NCBI GenBank assembly: GCA_024231375.1
Contig: JAAEQP010000798.1
Location: 1 to 16,624 of the forward strand
Direction of reading: 5' to 3'
DNA: 16,624 bases
Source of the DNA: a bacterium
Lineage (GTDB): Bacteria; Hydrogenedentota; Hydrogenedentia; Hydrogenedentiales; SLHB01
Shown here: positions 1-8,128 of the stretch, in pieces
Position numbering within the stretch: position 1 is the first letter of the stretch
How the letters are laid out: each line of letters begins with the position of its first letter
Position numbers and translations under genes: made by a program
The notes under the pieces: generated by a model
Seen by the model: only the letters and a program-made list of their open reading frames with translations
What the model was told of the DNA's origin: nothing
Databases searched by the model: none

Positions 1-6
1 AATATC

Positions 7-1002
7 ATGGCCACAATCTACTACGAAAAAGACGCCGACACGTCAACCCTGAACGGCAAGACGGTCGCCATCATCGGATTCGGCAGCCAGGGACATGCCC
101 ATGCGCAGAATCTGCGGGACAGCGGCGTGAACGTGATCGTCGGCGAGATGATCAGCGACAGCAACCCCAACTACAAAGCGGCTGTGGAGGCTGGATTCGA
201 AGTAATGACGGCCGCCGACGCGTCGAAGCGCGGCGACATCGTCGTGCTGCTTGTTCCTGACACCATCCAGAAGGCGGTGTACGAGAACGAGATCAAAGAC
301 AACCTCAAGACCGGCGATTCGCTGATGTTCGCCCACGGGTTCAACATTCACTTCAAGTGCATTGAGGCCGCTGACAACATCGACGTGTGGATGATCGCGC
401 CGAAGGGCCCGGGCCACTTGGTCCGCGACGAGTTCGTCAAGGGCGCGGGCGTCCCTTGCTTGGTGGCCATTCATCAGGACGCATCGGGCGAAGCCATGAA
501 GAAGGCGCTGGCCTACGGTTGCGCCCTGGGCGGCGGCCGTGGCGGCATCATCGAGACGACCTTCGAAGAAGAGACGGAGACGGACCTGTTCGGTGAACAA
601 GCGGTGCTGTGCGGCGGTTCGGCGGCGTTGATCAAGGCCGGGTTCGAGACCCTCGTTGAAGCCGGATACCAGCCGGAGATCGCATACTTCGAGGTGCTTC
701 ACGAGTTGAAGCTCATCGTCGACTTGTACTACCGCGGCGGACTGGCGTTCATGAACTACTCCGTGAGCGACACGGCCGAGTACGGCGGTCTCACGGTCGG
801 TCCGAAGATGATCACCGACGACACCAAGAAGGCCATGAAAGAGGTGCTCACCCGGATCCAGAACGGGGAGTTCGCCAAGGAATGGCTGGGCGAGCATGCG
901 TCGGGCGGCAAGCGGTTCCAGGAGCTGCGCGACGCCGATGCGGCGCACCCCGTCGAGAAGGTGGGCGCGGAACTGCGCAAGATGATGCCTTGGATTAAGT
1001 AG
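7..1002 (+). CDS. ilvC: Ketol-acid reductoisomerase, class I (short form)
   Basis: Cytoplasmic enzyme of branched-chain amino acid synthesis. It isomerises and reduces acetolactate or acetohydroxybutyrate to the dihydroxy acids using a nicotinamide cofactor and Mg2+. The 331 residues match the usual short-form length. Visible landmarks are the Rossmann glycine motif GFGSQG (residues 24-29), a His in AHGFNIH (about 110), the metal-binding acids D193 and E197 in DLFGE, E229 and E233 in the following knotted helical domain, and S254 in the SVSDTAEYG motif. The ATG at 7 gives the normal N-terminus; the window starts too close to show its ribosome site, and ilvB/ilvN may lie just upstream. Oddity: the loop after the second beta strand (residues 47-55) lacks the usual Arg/Ser phosphate-binding pattern of NADPH enzymes and carries Glu47 and Asp51 (see findings). 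Family identity is very secure; cofactor choice is not. Confidence 0.98.
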   Translation: MATIYYEKDADTSTLNGKTVAIIGFGSQGHAHAQNLRDSGVNVIVGEMISDSNPNYKAAVEAGFEVMTAADASKRGDIVVLLVPDTIQKAVYENEIKDNLKTGDSLMFAHGFNIHFKCIEAADNIDVWMIAPKGPGHLVRDEFVKGAGVPCLVAIHQDASGEAMKKALAYGCALGGGRGGIIETTFEEETETDLFGEQAVLCGGSAALIKAGFETLVEAGYQPEIAYFEVLHELKLIVDLYYRGGLAFMNYSVSDTAEYGGLTVGPKMITDDTKKAMKEVLTRIQNGEFAKEWLGEHASGGKRFQELRDADAAHPVEKVGAELRKMMPWIK

Positions 1003-1090
1003 CCCAAAGGTGGAAACCCGCGGCCCCTTTCTCCTATACGGCAATTGAATCCGCATATTGGTAATGCGTGGACGGGACAGACCGTTCACG

Positions 1091-1096
1091 AGGAGG
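1091..1096 (+). promoter_or_regulatory. Ribosome binding site deciding a TTG start
   Basis: AGGAGG lies 9 bases before the TTG at 1106. No ATG or GTG with comparable spacing exists, so this strong site supports TTG as initiator of the zinc-ribbon protein gene. Confidence 0.7.
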
Positions 1097-1105
1097 TCGG
1101 CCTGA

Positions 1106-1831
1106 TTGGATAAGCTGCTGCAGGTTCAGGAACTCGATCTGAAGATCGAGGCGTGCAAGGCGCGTGAGGCGGAGATCCCCAAGCAGAAAGAGAAGTTCGA
1201 GGTGCAGCGCAAGCGCTTGGCCGCCGAGGTGGAGGAACGCCAGGAGGCGTGCAAGAACCTCGAACTCGAACAGCGCAAATGCGAAGGGGAGATCGGCGAC
1301 AAGCAGGCGCATATCGTGAAGTACGAGCAGCAACTCATGACGGTGAAGAAGAACGAGGAGTATCAGGCCCTCCTCCACGAGATAGATACGCTGAAGAAGC
1401 AAATCTCGGGTCATGAAGAGCGCGTGATCGCGCTCATGCTGGAATTGGACGACATGAAGGCGCGCCTGGAGGAAGACAAGACCCGGGTCGCCGCCGAATT
1501 GAAGGAAATCGACCGGGAGTGCGGCGAGATTGACGCCGAACTCGCGGAAGCCGTTTCTCATCGCGAAGAACTGCAGGAGCAGCGCACGCCGCTTGCGGAG
1601 GGGGTTGAAGAAGGTCTGATGCCCCGCTACGACCGTATTCGCCGCAGCAAGAAGATCGGTGCCGCGGTGGTTCCCATCAAGGGGGAAAGCTGCACGGGCT
1701 GCAACATGGCGGTGCCGGCGCAGGTCGTGAACGAGGTGCTGGCAGGCAAGATCCACGCGTGTCCGCTGTGCGGCCGGTTGCTCTACGAGAAGACCAATTT
1801 CGCCGATGAGAGTGGCGAGGGAGCGGCCTAG
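1106..1831 (+). CDS. Coiled-coil C4-type zinc ribbon protein (CT398-like)
   Basis: A 241-residue cytoplasmic protein. Residues 1 to about 165 are almost entirely charged heptad-like coiled coil rich in Glu, Lys and Gln. The C-terminal part has a zinc ribbon with paired cysteines C196/C199 and C219/C222 (CTGC and CPLC), including the conserved GESCTGCNM and ACPLCGRLLY stretches typical of the family (zf-RING_7/CT398-like). Members are widespread in bacteria; some have been linked to flagellar, secretion or nucleic-acid roles, but no general function is settled. The start is TTG, supported by a strong AGGAGG. It is followed after 29 bases by accD and is probably co-transcribed with accD and folC. 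Family call is firm; cellular role is unknown. Confidence 0.88.
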   Translation: MDKLLQVQELDLKIEACKAREAEIPKQKEKFEVQRKRLAAEVEERQEACKNLELEQRKCEGEIGDKQAHIVKYEQQLMTVKKNEEYQALLHEIDTLKKQISGHEERVIALMLELDDMKARLEEDKTRVAAELKEIDRECGEIDAELAEAVSHREELQEQRTPLAEGVEEGLMPRYDRIRRSKKIGAAVVPIKGESCTGCNMAVPAQVVNEVLAGKIHACPLCGRLLYEKTNFADESGEGAA

Positions 1832-1860
1832 CCTGTTCAGGGCGGCATGCGGAGTTTGAC

Positions 1861-2739
1861 ATGGCTTTCCTGAAACGCAGACGATTCATCTCCGTAGTGG
1901 GGCGGAAGAGCGGTGTCCCCGACGGTCTGTGGATGAAGTGTCCCGGATGCGACCAACCGGTGATCCGGAATGAGGTGGAGGAGAACCAGTGGGTGTGCCC
2001 GCTGTGTTGCTACCACCACCGGATTCCCGCCAGCCTCCGGATACAGTACCTCATCGATCCGGATTCTTTCGAAGAAACCCACACCAACCTCATCTCGGGC
2101 GATCCCCTTGGATTCTCGATCGAAGAGGTGGGCTACTCGTACTCCGACCGGGTGGAGAAGGCCAAGGAGAAGACCGGGCTGACCGAGGCCTTGATCACAG
2201 GATTCGCGCGGATTATGGGGGCGTCGACGGTGCTCGGGCTAATGGATTTCACGTTCCGCGGAGGCAGTATGGGGTCCGCCCTGGGCGAGAAGTTCTGCCG
2301 GGCCGTGGACGATGCGGTGGACCGGCATCTGCCGTTGACCTTGTTCACTGCGTCGGGTGGTGCGCGCATGGAAGAGGGCATCTTGAGCCTGATGCAGATG
2401 GCCAAGACCTCCGACGCCGTGCGGCGTCTTAACGAGGCGGGCGTGCCCTACATCACCGTCTTGACCGACCCGACCACGGGCGGCGTGTACGCAAGTTTCG
2501 CCAGCTTGGGCGACATCACGCTCGCGGAACCGGGCGCGCACATTGGGTTCGCGGGTCCGCGTCTCATCGAGGGCGCGCTGAAGGTGAAGCTGCCCGAAGG
2601 GTTTCAGTCGGCTGAGTACCAATTCGAAAACGGGTTCGTGGACCGGATCGTGAAGCGGACCGAACTGCGCGCCCTCCTCGGCAAATTGTTGCAGTATCTC
2701 TCACCTGCCACTCCGGAGGGAGCGGAGCCCCGCACGTGA
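1861..2739 (+). CDS. accD: Acetyl-CoA carboxylase carboxyltransferase beta subunit
   Basis: Beta subunit of the carboxyltransferase, which with AccA moves the carboxyl group from biotin to acetyl-CoA to make malonyl-CoA, the first committed step of fatty acid synthesis. Length (292 residues) is typical. The N-terminal zinc finger shows C27/C30 and C46/C49. The crotonase-like core carries the signatures FTASGGARMEEG, SLMQMAKTSDAV, LTDPTTGGVYASFASLGD and GFAGPRLIE, followed by the conserved C-terminal LPEGFQSAEY and GFVDRIVKR. A GGAG at 1851-1854 precedes the ATG at 1861. The stop overlaps the folC start by 4 bases, and accD-folC is a common bacterial pair. accA is not in this window. Confidence 0.98.
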   Translation: MAFLKRRRFISVVGRKSGVPDGLWMKCPGCDQPVIRNEVEENQWVCPLCCYHHRIPASLRIQYLIDPDSFEETHTNLISGDPLGFSIEEVGYSYSDRVEKAKEKTGLTEALITGFARIMGASTVLGLMDFTFRGGSMGSALGEKFCRAVDDAVDRHLPLTLFTASGGARMEEGILSLMQMAKTSDAVRRLNEAGVPYITVLTDPTTGGVYASFASLGDITLAEPGAHIGFAGPRLIEGALKVKLPEGFQSAEYQFENGFVDRIVKRTELRALLGKLLQYLSPATPEGAEPRT

Positions 2740-4034
2740 CCAACCGGCTTCCGGCAACGCCTCGGGAGTTCCTGCTGAGCCTTCTGATGCACGGCATGAA
2801 GCTCGGCCTGGACAATATTCGGTTTCTGACCGAACGCGCCGGACATCCCGAACTCCAGTTTCCCATCGTCCATGTCGGCGGCACCAACGGCAAGGGCAGT
2901 GCTGTGGCCATGGTGGCGGCCATGCTGGCCGCGGCGGGCTACCGCGTAGGCAGGTTCACCAGTCCTCACCTCATCGACGTGAACGAACGCTTCCTGATCG
3001 ACGGGCACCCCATCGACGACGAATCGCTGGACAGGCACATCCGGTTCGTGCAAGACGTCACCGCCGAGATGGACCATCCGCCGACCTATTTCGAAGCGAC
3101 CACGCTCATTGCGCTACGCCATTTCGCGGAGACTGGCGTGGACGCCGTCTGTCTCGAAGTCGGGATGGGGGGGCGTTTCGACTCCACGAACATTGTGCAT
3201 CCCGAGGTGTGCGCCATCACCAACATCGACCTCGAACACACCAAGTATCTGGGCGACACGCTGGAGGCGATCGCCTTCGAAAAGGCTGGCATCCTCAAGG
3301 CGGGCGTGCCCGCCGTCGTCACGGAACGACGCCCCGGTCCGCGCGACGTCATCATCAAGCGGGCCGCCGAAGTGGGCGCGCCCGTCGGGGTAATCGACCG
3401 CGACTTCCGGTTCGACCTGACCAAGGACGACAACGGATTCATCCGGACATACCGCCTATCCTACGATAGCGCGACCCTTCGACTGCGCGACGTTCCCCTC
3501 GGACTGCGCGGCGCGCATCAGGGCGACAACGCGGCCACGGCCGTGGCGGTCGCCGAACGGCTCAGAGATCGGTTCCCCCGGCTTACGGACGACGCCATCG
3601 CCGCGGGACTGCGCGATGCCCGGTGGCCGTGCCGACTTGAGCAAGTGATCGACGACCCGCCCGTGATCGTCGACGTGGCCCACAACCCGGCAGGCGCCCG
3701 GCGGCTGCCTGCCGAATTGCCGCCGTGCGTCGTCGTGCTCGCCGTGTCGTCCGACAAGGATGCGGTGGAGATGATCGAGGCGCTGGCGCCGATCACCGAT
3801 AAGCTCATCCTGAGCCAATGCGACTGCGCCCGGCGGATGCCGCTGGAGGACCTGTGTTCCGCTGCCGAAGGGTGCGACTACGAGCAGCGTGAACGTCTTG
3901 AGGACGCAATCGGTCTCGGTCTACAATACGCGCTCGCGGATCTGCCGCTGCTCATCTGCGGTTCGATCTTCACGGCGGGAGAAGCGCGCACGATCTTGTC
4001 GGAACGGTTCGGCGCACCGTCTCCGAGGTTCTAG
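2736..4034 (+). CDS. folC: Bifunctional folylpolyglutamate/dihydrofolate synthase
   Basis: Mur-ligase-family ATP-dependent enzyme that adds glutamate to dihydropteroate and/or to folates. The 432 residues match the family. Visible are the family N-terminus GMKLGLDNI (residues 20-28), the P-loop GGTNGKGS (48-55), FTSPHLIDVNER, VGMGGRFDSTN, the LGDTLEAIAFEKAGI motif with its conserved Lys, and in the C-terminal domain VDVAHNPAGA and the CGSIFTAGEAR stretch. The start is GTG at 2736, inside the last codons of accD (GTGA overlap), with GCGGAG at 2722-2727 as ribosome site; this implies translational coupling to accD. Whether it has both activities cannot be told from sequence alone. Confidence 0.96.
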   Translation: MTNRLPATPREFLLSLLMHGMKLGLDNIRFLTERAGHPELQFPIVHVGGTNGKGSAVAMVAAMLAAAGYRVGRFTSPHLIDVNERFLIDGHPIDDESLDRHIRFVQDVTAEMDHPPTYFEATTLIALRHFAETGVDAVCLEVGMGGRFDSTNIVHPEVCAITNIDLEHTKYLGDTLEAIAFEKAGILKAGVPAVVTERRPGPRDVIIKRAAEVGAPVGVIDRDFRFDLTKDDNGFIRTYRLSYDSATLRLRDVPLGLRGAHQGDNAATAVAVAERLRDRFPRLTDDAIAAGLRDARWPCRLEQVIDDPPVIVDVAHNPAGARRLPAELPPCVVVLAVSSDKDAVEMIEALAPITDKLILSQCDCARRMPLEDLCSAAEGCDYEQRERLEDAIGLGLQYALADLPLLICGSIFTAGEARTILSERFGAPSPRF

Positions 4035-4063
4035 CACGGGAGTCTGCCCAGCGCGCCATGTCT

Positions 4064-4087
4064 CCTCGGTCTGCTACCGAAGGAAGG
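4064..4087 (+). promoter_or_regulatory. Leader hairpin overlapping a ribosome binding site
   Basis: CCTCGGT (4064-4070) can pair with ACCGA-AGG (4076-4083) around a 5-base loop with one bulged A. The 3' arm includes the first bases of the AGGAAGG ribosome site (4081-4087) of the beta-propeller gene starting at 4102. CCGAGG at 4023-4028, in the end of folC, could pair with the 5' arm instead. It has no T-run, so it is not an intrinsic terminator. Weak evidence from sequence complementarity only. Confidence 0.3.
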
Positions 4088-4101
4088 AATGCATCCTGAC
4101 C

Positions 4102-7100
4102 ATGCTGCCCCACGATAGACCCGTCATCACTGCGATTCTCTCACTTGCTTTGTTCGCAACGATATTGCAGGCGCCCCGCGTGGCCGCGGAAGACTGGCCG
4201 ACCTATCGGCACGACATCCACCGTAGCGGCGTCACGTCCGACGAGCCCCGGTTTCCATTGACCGAGGCTTGGCGGCATACGGCTCCGCAGCCCCCGAGTC
4301 CGGCATGGCCCGCGCCGGCACAGGCGAACCGGTGGGGCTTGATCGACCCGATCAATCCCATGGTCACCTACGACCGCGCGTATCACGTCATTGCCGACGA
4401 ACACCGGGTGTATTTCGGATCGTCGTCGGATGACCAGATTCGCGCACTCGACGTCAATTCGGGCGAGACGGTCTGGTCGGCGTTCACGGATGCGCCGGTC
4501 CGGCTTGCGCCCGTGCTATGGAAAGGAAACCTGTATGTCGGCTCGGATGATGGGCTCGTGTACTGTTTTGAAGCCGCCACCGGCGCCGTCCGCTGGGTGC
4601 ATGACCCGTGGCCCGAGGACGACGCACTCATCGGCAACGGCCGTGTCATCTCGCGCCATCCCATTCGCACCGGCTTGGTCGTGGACGACTCTGACGGCCA
4701 GGCCACCGTATACGCCTGCGCAGGCTTCTTGCCGAACGAGGGGGTGCGGCTGCTCGCCCTCCGCGCAGACGATGGCAGCGTAATCTGGACTCGCGATCTC
4801 GAGGACATGTCCCCTCAGGGGTATCTGCTTGCATCGCCTACCCGACTGTATAGCCCTTTGGGCCGTTTGGCCCCGGTAGCCTTCAACCGCGCCAACGGGG
4901 AGATCGCTGGCAAACGCCTTGAAGGCGACGGCGGGACGTTCGCCCTGCTCATCGACGATGCACTGGCCTACGGGCCAGGGTCCGCGGGGAACGTGGGACT
5001 GGTCTCCGCGGAAGGAACGGACCGGATTGCGCGTTTCCGCGGGCACCGTCTTGTGGTACACGACACCATGGCCTACATCCTGCAGCCAGGGGCCATCGTT
5101 GCGATGGACCGGGCCCACCATCGTGAGATGGACCGCCACCGTCGGAATCTCGAGCAGGGCATCTGGGAACGGAATGCGCGCATCTCGGCCATCCGGTTGG
5201 ACAAGGGGAACCCGGAACTCACGAAGCTCCGCGACGAGGTGGGCGGGCTGAAGATCGATCTGCGGACCGCGGAGAAGGAACTGGCGGAGGGGCATGTTTG
5301 GAAGCACGAGTGTCCATTGGATGACGCGCTCATCCTGGCGGGCGATAGCGTCATCGCAGGCGGTAAGGGTGAAGTGGGCGCGTTCGGCGCCGCGGATGGC
5401 GCGGAGCTGTGGCGGTCGCAGGTCCAGGGACGAGCCTATGCACTCGCCGTCGCGCACGGACGGCTGTATGTCAGTACCGATGCCGGCATCATCTACTGCT
5501 TCACGGGCGCACCTCGGACGGAACAGCCCAAACCCGCCGTCGAGAAGCGCGATCTGGAACACCTCCAACGTACTGAAAGGGCGAATGCGCCGCACACGCT
5601 GTGGGACACCCTCGCCCGGGAAGGCATCGACAGAGGCTTCGCCCTGGTCGTGGGGACAGGTGTTGGCGATCTGGTGAAGAGTCTTGCGACCCGAACCGAG
5701 CTCCGCGTTGTGGGCCTCGAACGAGATGAGCAAGCCGCTGTCGCGGCGCGGTCCACGTTGGCCGCGGCGGGGTTGTACGGGGCGCGCGCCAGCATTGCCT
5801 ATTGGGATGGTGAAACGGCGCTGCCTCATCCTCCCTGCTTCGCGAACGTGCTGGTCTGCGTGGATGAAGATGCCCCGGTCCATCTGCTTCGGTTCGTGCG
5901 TCCGGATGGCGGGATCGCGTTCGGGCGATGGCGCGATGTGCCCGAGAACGACCAGTGGCAGGTGACGCGCAAAGACGGATGGGCCATCATCCTTCGCGAG
6001 CCCTTGCCTGGCGCGGGTTCCTGGCCCCAGATGTACGCCAACGCCACCAACACCACCTGCAGCAACGATCAACTGGCGTCCGGGCCTGCGCGCGTCCAAT
6101 GGTTTGGCCGGCCGGGTCCTCGCCACATCGTCGACCGCCATCATCGCAGCGTGTCGCCCCTGTACGCCCGGGGTCGCTTGCTTGTGCCGGGCGACAACAG
6201 GCTCACGGCCGTAGACGCGTACAACGGCACACCTCTATGGGATCTCGAAGTACCCCACTCGCGCAGACTGGGCGCGCCTTTCGATACGTCCAATCTGGTT
6301 CTGGTTGACGGGGCTGATGGTGCTCCAGACTGGGTCTACTTTGCCTCGGGGAACATGTGCCGCGTGCTGGAGGCCGATTCGGGGCGACAACTGAACGCCT
6401 ACCCTGTTCCCCGGCGCGGCGATGGCGAAACCCGCTTCTGGGGGTACACGGCCGTCTGGGGCGATTGTCTGCTGGGATCGACTAGAAGACCCGAGGCGGT
6501 GTACGCGAACATCAGTTGGGCTGCCGATGCCTATCAATGGGGCGACTTCAAGAAGATGGTCCTGAGCGAAACGCTCTTCTGCATGGACCGACGCACCGGC
6601 ACGGTGCATTGGACCTACGAGGGCGGATCCATCATCAACCCGTCCATCAGCACCGACGGCGATCGCGTCTACTTCGTGGAAAGCCTCAGTCCCGATGCCG
6701 CCGCCGACCCGGACGGGCTCGTCGCCATGCGGCCGCTTCTCAAGGGCTCCATGCGCGTCGTGGCCCTCGACATGACGACAGGCGCCGAAGTGTGGTCCTG
6801 CTCGCCCGACCTGAGCGCGTTCGAACAAGTTCTGTTCACCAGTTGCGCGCGTGGTACGCTGCTCCTTTCGGGATCGCGAAACGTTGGCAGCAAACTGTGG
6901 CAGATCCTGTCCGCTCTGGACGCGGCAACCGGCGAAGCGAAATGGAACCAGGAAGCCGAGACCCGTTGGCACATACGCGGCACTCATGGCGAACAGACCA
7001 AGCACGCCGTTATCGTCGGGGAGACCGTCTACGCGGAACCCTTCGCCTACGATCTCGAAACGGGTGTTCCGCGTGACGCGTGGACACTGAAGAACCGCAG

Positions 7101-7353
7101 AGGCTGCGGTACGTTGACCGCGTCCGCCAACGCGTTGTTCTTCCGCGACGCCAACCCCGGGATGTACGACATCGAAGAGGACGCCTACCGCCACCTCAAC
7201 CGCGTGAGCCGCACAGGCTGTTGGGTCAACATCATCCCTGCCGGCGGCCTGGTGCTCGTGCCCGAAGGCAGTTCCGGATGCACCTGTGCCTATCCGCTGC
7301 AGACATCGTTTGCATTCATGCCTGACCGCACCGCGGCCCTTGCAGCGCCTTGA
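4102..7353 (+). CDS. Exported PQQ-type beta-propeller protein with embedded methyltransferase-like domain
   Basis: A 1083-residue protein whose first about 29 residues form a signal peptide (hydrophobic ITAILSLALFATILQA, then AA before EDWPTYRHD), so it is probably periplasmic or otherwise exported. Residues about 30-490 are PQQ/BamB-like repeats (for example YFGSSSDDQIRALDVNSGE, YVGSDDGLVYCFEAATG), interrupted at about 334-398 by a highly charged helical segment. Residues about 498-620 resemble a Rossmann SAM-binding fold (VVGTGVGDL at about 516-524, then VVGLERDE). From about 639 a second propeller begins (GSWPQMYANATNTTC) and ends with the conserved SGCTCAYPLQTS motif. This arrangement is familiar from planctomycete proteins annotated only as PQQ-like repeat proteins. 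The open frame extends to 3889 inside folC, but the ATG at 4102 with its signal peptide is the credible start. Substrate and activity are unknown; a sugar or alcohol dehydrogenase role is possible but not shown. Confidence 0.85.
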   Translation: MLPHDRPVITAILSLALFATILQAPRVAAEDWPTYRHDIHRSGVTSDEPRFPLTEAWRHTAPQPPSPAWPAPAQANRWGLIDPINPMVTYDRAYHVIADEHRVYFGSSSDDQIRALDVNSGETVWSAFTDAPVRLAPVLWKGNLYVGSDDGLVYCFEAATGAVRWVHDPWPEDDALIGNGRVISRHPIRTGLVVDDSDGQATVYACAGFLPNEGVRLLALRADDGSVIWTRDLEDMSPQGYLLASPTRLYSPLGRLAPVAFNRANGEIAGKRLEGDGGTFALLIDDALAYGPGSAGNVGLVSAEGTDRIARFRGHRLVVHDTMAYILQPGAIVAMDRAHHREMDRHRRNLEQGIWERNARISAIRLDKGNPELTKLRDEVGGLKIDLRTAEKELAEGHVWKHECPLDDALILAGDSVIAGGKGEVGAFGAADGAELWRSQVQGRAYALAVAHGRLYVSTDAGIIYCFTGAPRTEQPKPAVEKRDLEHLQRTERANAPHTLWDTLAREGIDRGFALVVGTGVGDLVKSLATRTELRVVGLERDEQAAVAARSTLAAAGLYGARASIAYWDGETALPHPPCFANVLVCVDEDAPVHLLRFVRPDGGIAFGRWRDVPENDQWQVTRKDGWAIILREPLPGAGSWPQMYANATNTTCSNDQLASGPARVQWFGRPGPRHIVDRHHRSVSPLYARGRLLVPGDNRLTAVDAYNGTPLWDLEVPHSRRLGAPFDTSNLVLVDGADGAPDWVYFASGNMCRVLEADSGRQLNAYPVPRRGDGETRFWGYTAVWGDCLLGSTRRPEAVYANISWAADAYQWGDFKKMVLSETLFCMDRRTGTVHWTYEGGSIINPSISTDGDRVYFVESLSPDAAADPDGLVAMRPLLKGSMRVVALDMTTGAEVWSCSPDLSAFEQVLFTSCARGTLLLSGSRNVGSKLWQILSALDAATGEAKWNQEAETRWHIRGTHGEQTKHAVIVGETVYAEPFAYDLETGVPRDAWTLKNRRGCGTLTASANALFFRDANPGMYDIEEDAYRHLNRVSRTGCWVNIIPAGGLVLVPEGSSGCTCAYPLQTSFAFMPDRTAALAAP

Positions 7354-7561
7354 GCCAATCGACTTAGGCTTGTCGGCTTCTCCCGAGTGCTCCGCGGGCT
7401 TCGGCGAGCGCTACGACTCTGCGTTTGGTCTGGCGCGCGAATGGCTATGCGGTGTACTATGTTTGCCATGATGGCGACGGGTAGCAAGACGTGGGGCTTC
7501 AGCTGGAAACGGTTGCGAGCCCTCGTTGTTCCTGGTGAGGGAATAGCGGAGCACCCATGAC
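7354..7561 (+). other. Intergenic spacer, no confident element
   Basis: 208 bases between the beta-propeller gene and the small lipoprotein gene. A weak inverted repeat (GAGCC at 7353-7357 against GGCTT nearby) follows the upstream stop but lacks a T-run. A TACTAT at 7455-7460 resembles a -10 box but has only a poor -35 match. I see no open frame with coding character, no tRNA and no clear terminator here. Confidence 0.4.
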
Positions 7562-8089
7562 ATGCGCTGTATTCTACGAGACCGCAAGCGAGCAATATGC
7601 ATTCTAGCAATCACGGCATTGTTGCCGCTGTCGTGGGCTTGCGATGTTGTGGACTCGGTCGTTGTTCCCGAGGGTTCCGGTCTGGCCGTGCCGCTGGAGG
7701 AACACTTGGGACGTTACCCGGACATGCAGGTCTTCCTCGTGGATAGGACGGACTTCCACGGCCTGTTTCATGACACCCAGACAGGTTTCTATACGTTCTG
7801 GTTTCACACAGACGTGACTGACGCCGAAACGTATTTTGCACGTGTAGAGCGAGTCATGGTCGATGGTGAGCAGTGGCGAAGGGTACTTGAGCGACCCTCT
7901 CTAACAATCTATGAACGTAGAGGCGACGAACCGAAGACGGTGTGTGTATCGTTTCCTGAGGGGGGCACTTCCGTCCTGTATTGGGAAATGCAGGACTCCT
8001 ACCGTATGTCCGAGTGGCTGAACGAACATCTCGTCCGGATCACCACGTTGACGGGGTCCGATTGGGGTTTCTCTTCAATTGGCGATTAA
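7562..8089 (+). CDS. Hypothetical small exported protein, probable lipoprotein
   Basis: A 175-residue protein I do not recognise. The N-terminus is a short basic stretch (RDRKR), a hydrophobic segment (AICILAITALLPLSWA) and Cys27. The residues before Cys27 (S-W-A) are an imperfect lipobox, so membrane anchoring is probable but not certain. The rest is a compact mixed alpha/beta sequence rich in aromatic residues, with FYTFWFHTDVTDAETYFARV near the middle and several Trp. GGAG at 7548-7551 lies 10 bases before the ATG at 7562. Base composition (about 50% GC in sampled 60-base rows) is clearly lower than its neighbours, which suggests a fast-evolving or acquired gene. It ends 39 bases from the convergent lyase gene. 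No function is assigned. Confidence 0.65.
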   Translation: MRCILRDRKRAICILAITALLPLSWACDVVDSVVVPEGSGLAVPLEEHLGRYPDMQVFLVDRTDFHGLFHDTQTGFYTFWFHTDVTDAETYFARVERVMVDGEQWRRVLERPSLTIYERRGDEPKTVCVSFPEGGTSVLYWEMQDSYRMSEWLNEHLVRITTLTGSDWGFSSIGD

Positions 8090-8128
8090 GAATCCATATT
8101 CTCCCAGGGACACCCGCTCCCGTCTTGA

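Noticed and set aside
1051..1069. CGCAT/ATGCG hairpin before the zinc-ribbon gene as terminator of ilvC
   Set aside because: The stem is only 5 base pairs and lacks a following T-run.
43..1089. Long minus-strand open frame (348 codons) opposite ilvC
   Set aside because: It is the antisense shadow of a very well conserved gene; the translation is His/Arg/Val-rich with no domain and no ribosome site. High GC produces such frames.
3889..4101. N-terminal extension of the beta-propeller protein into folC
   Set aside because: The extension is Arg/Ser-rich out-of-frame folC sequence; a proper signal peptide begins at the ATG at 4102.
4516..6144. 542-codon minus-strand open frame opposite the beta-propeller gene
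   Set aside because: The translation is Arg/Gly/Pro/His-rich without recognisable motifs, and the plus strand encodes clear propeller repeats throughout.
7432..7450. Sigma54-like TGGC...GC motif upstream of the small lipoprotein
   Set aside because: The GG to GC spacing is 9 bases rather than the required 10, and the -12 element is poor.
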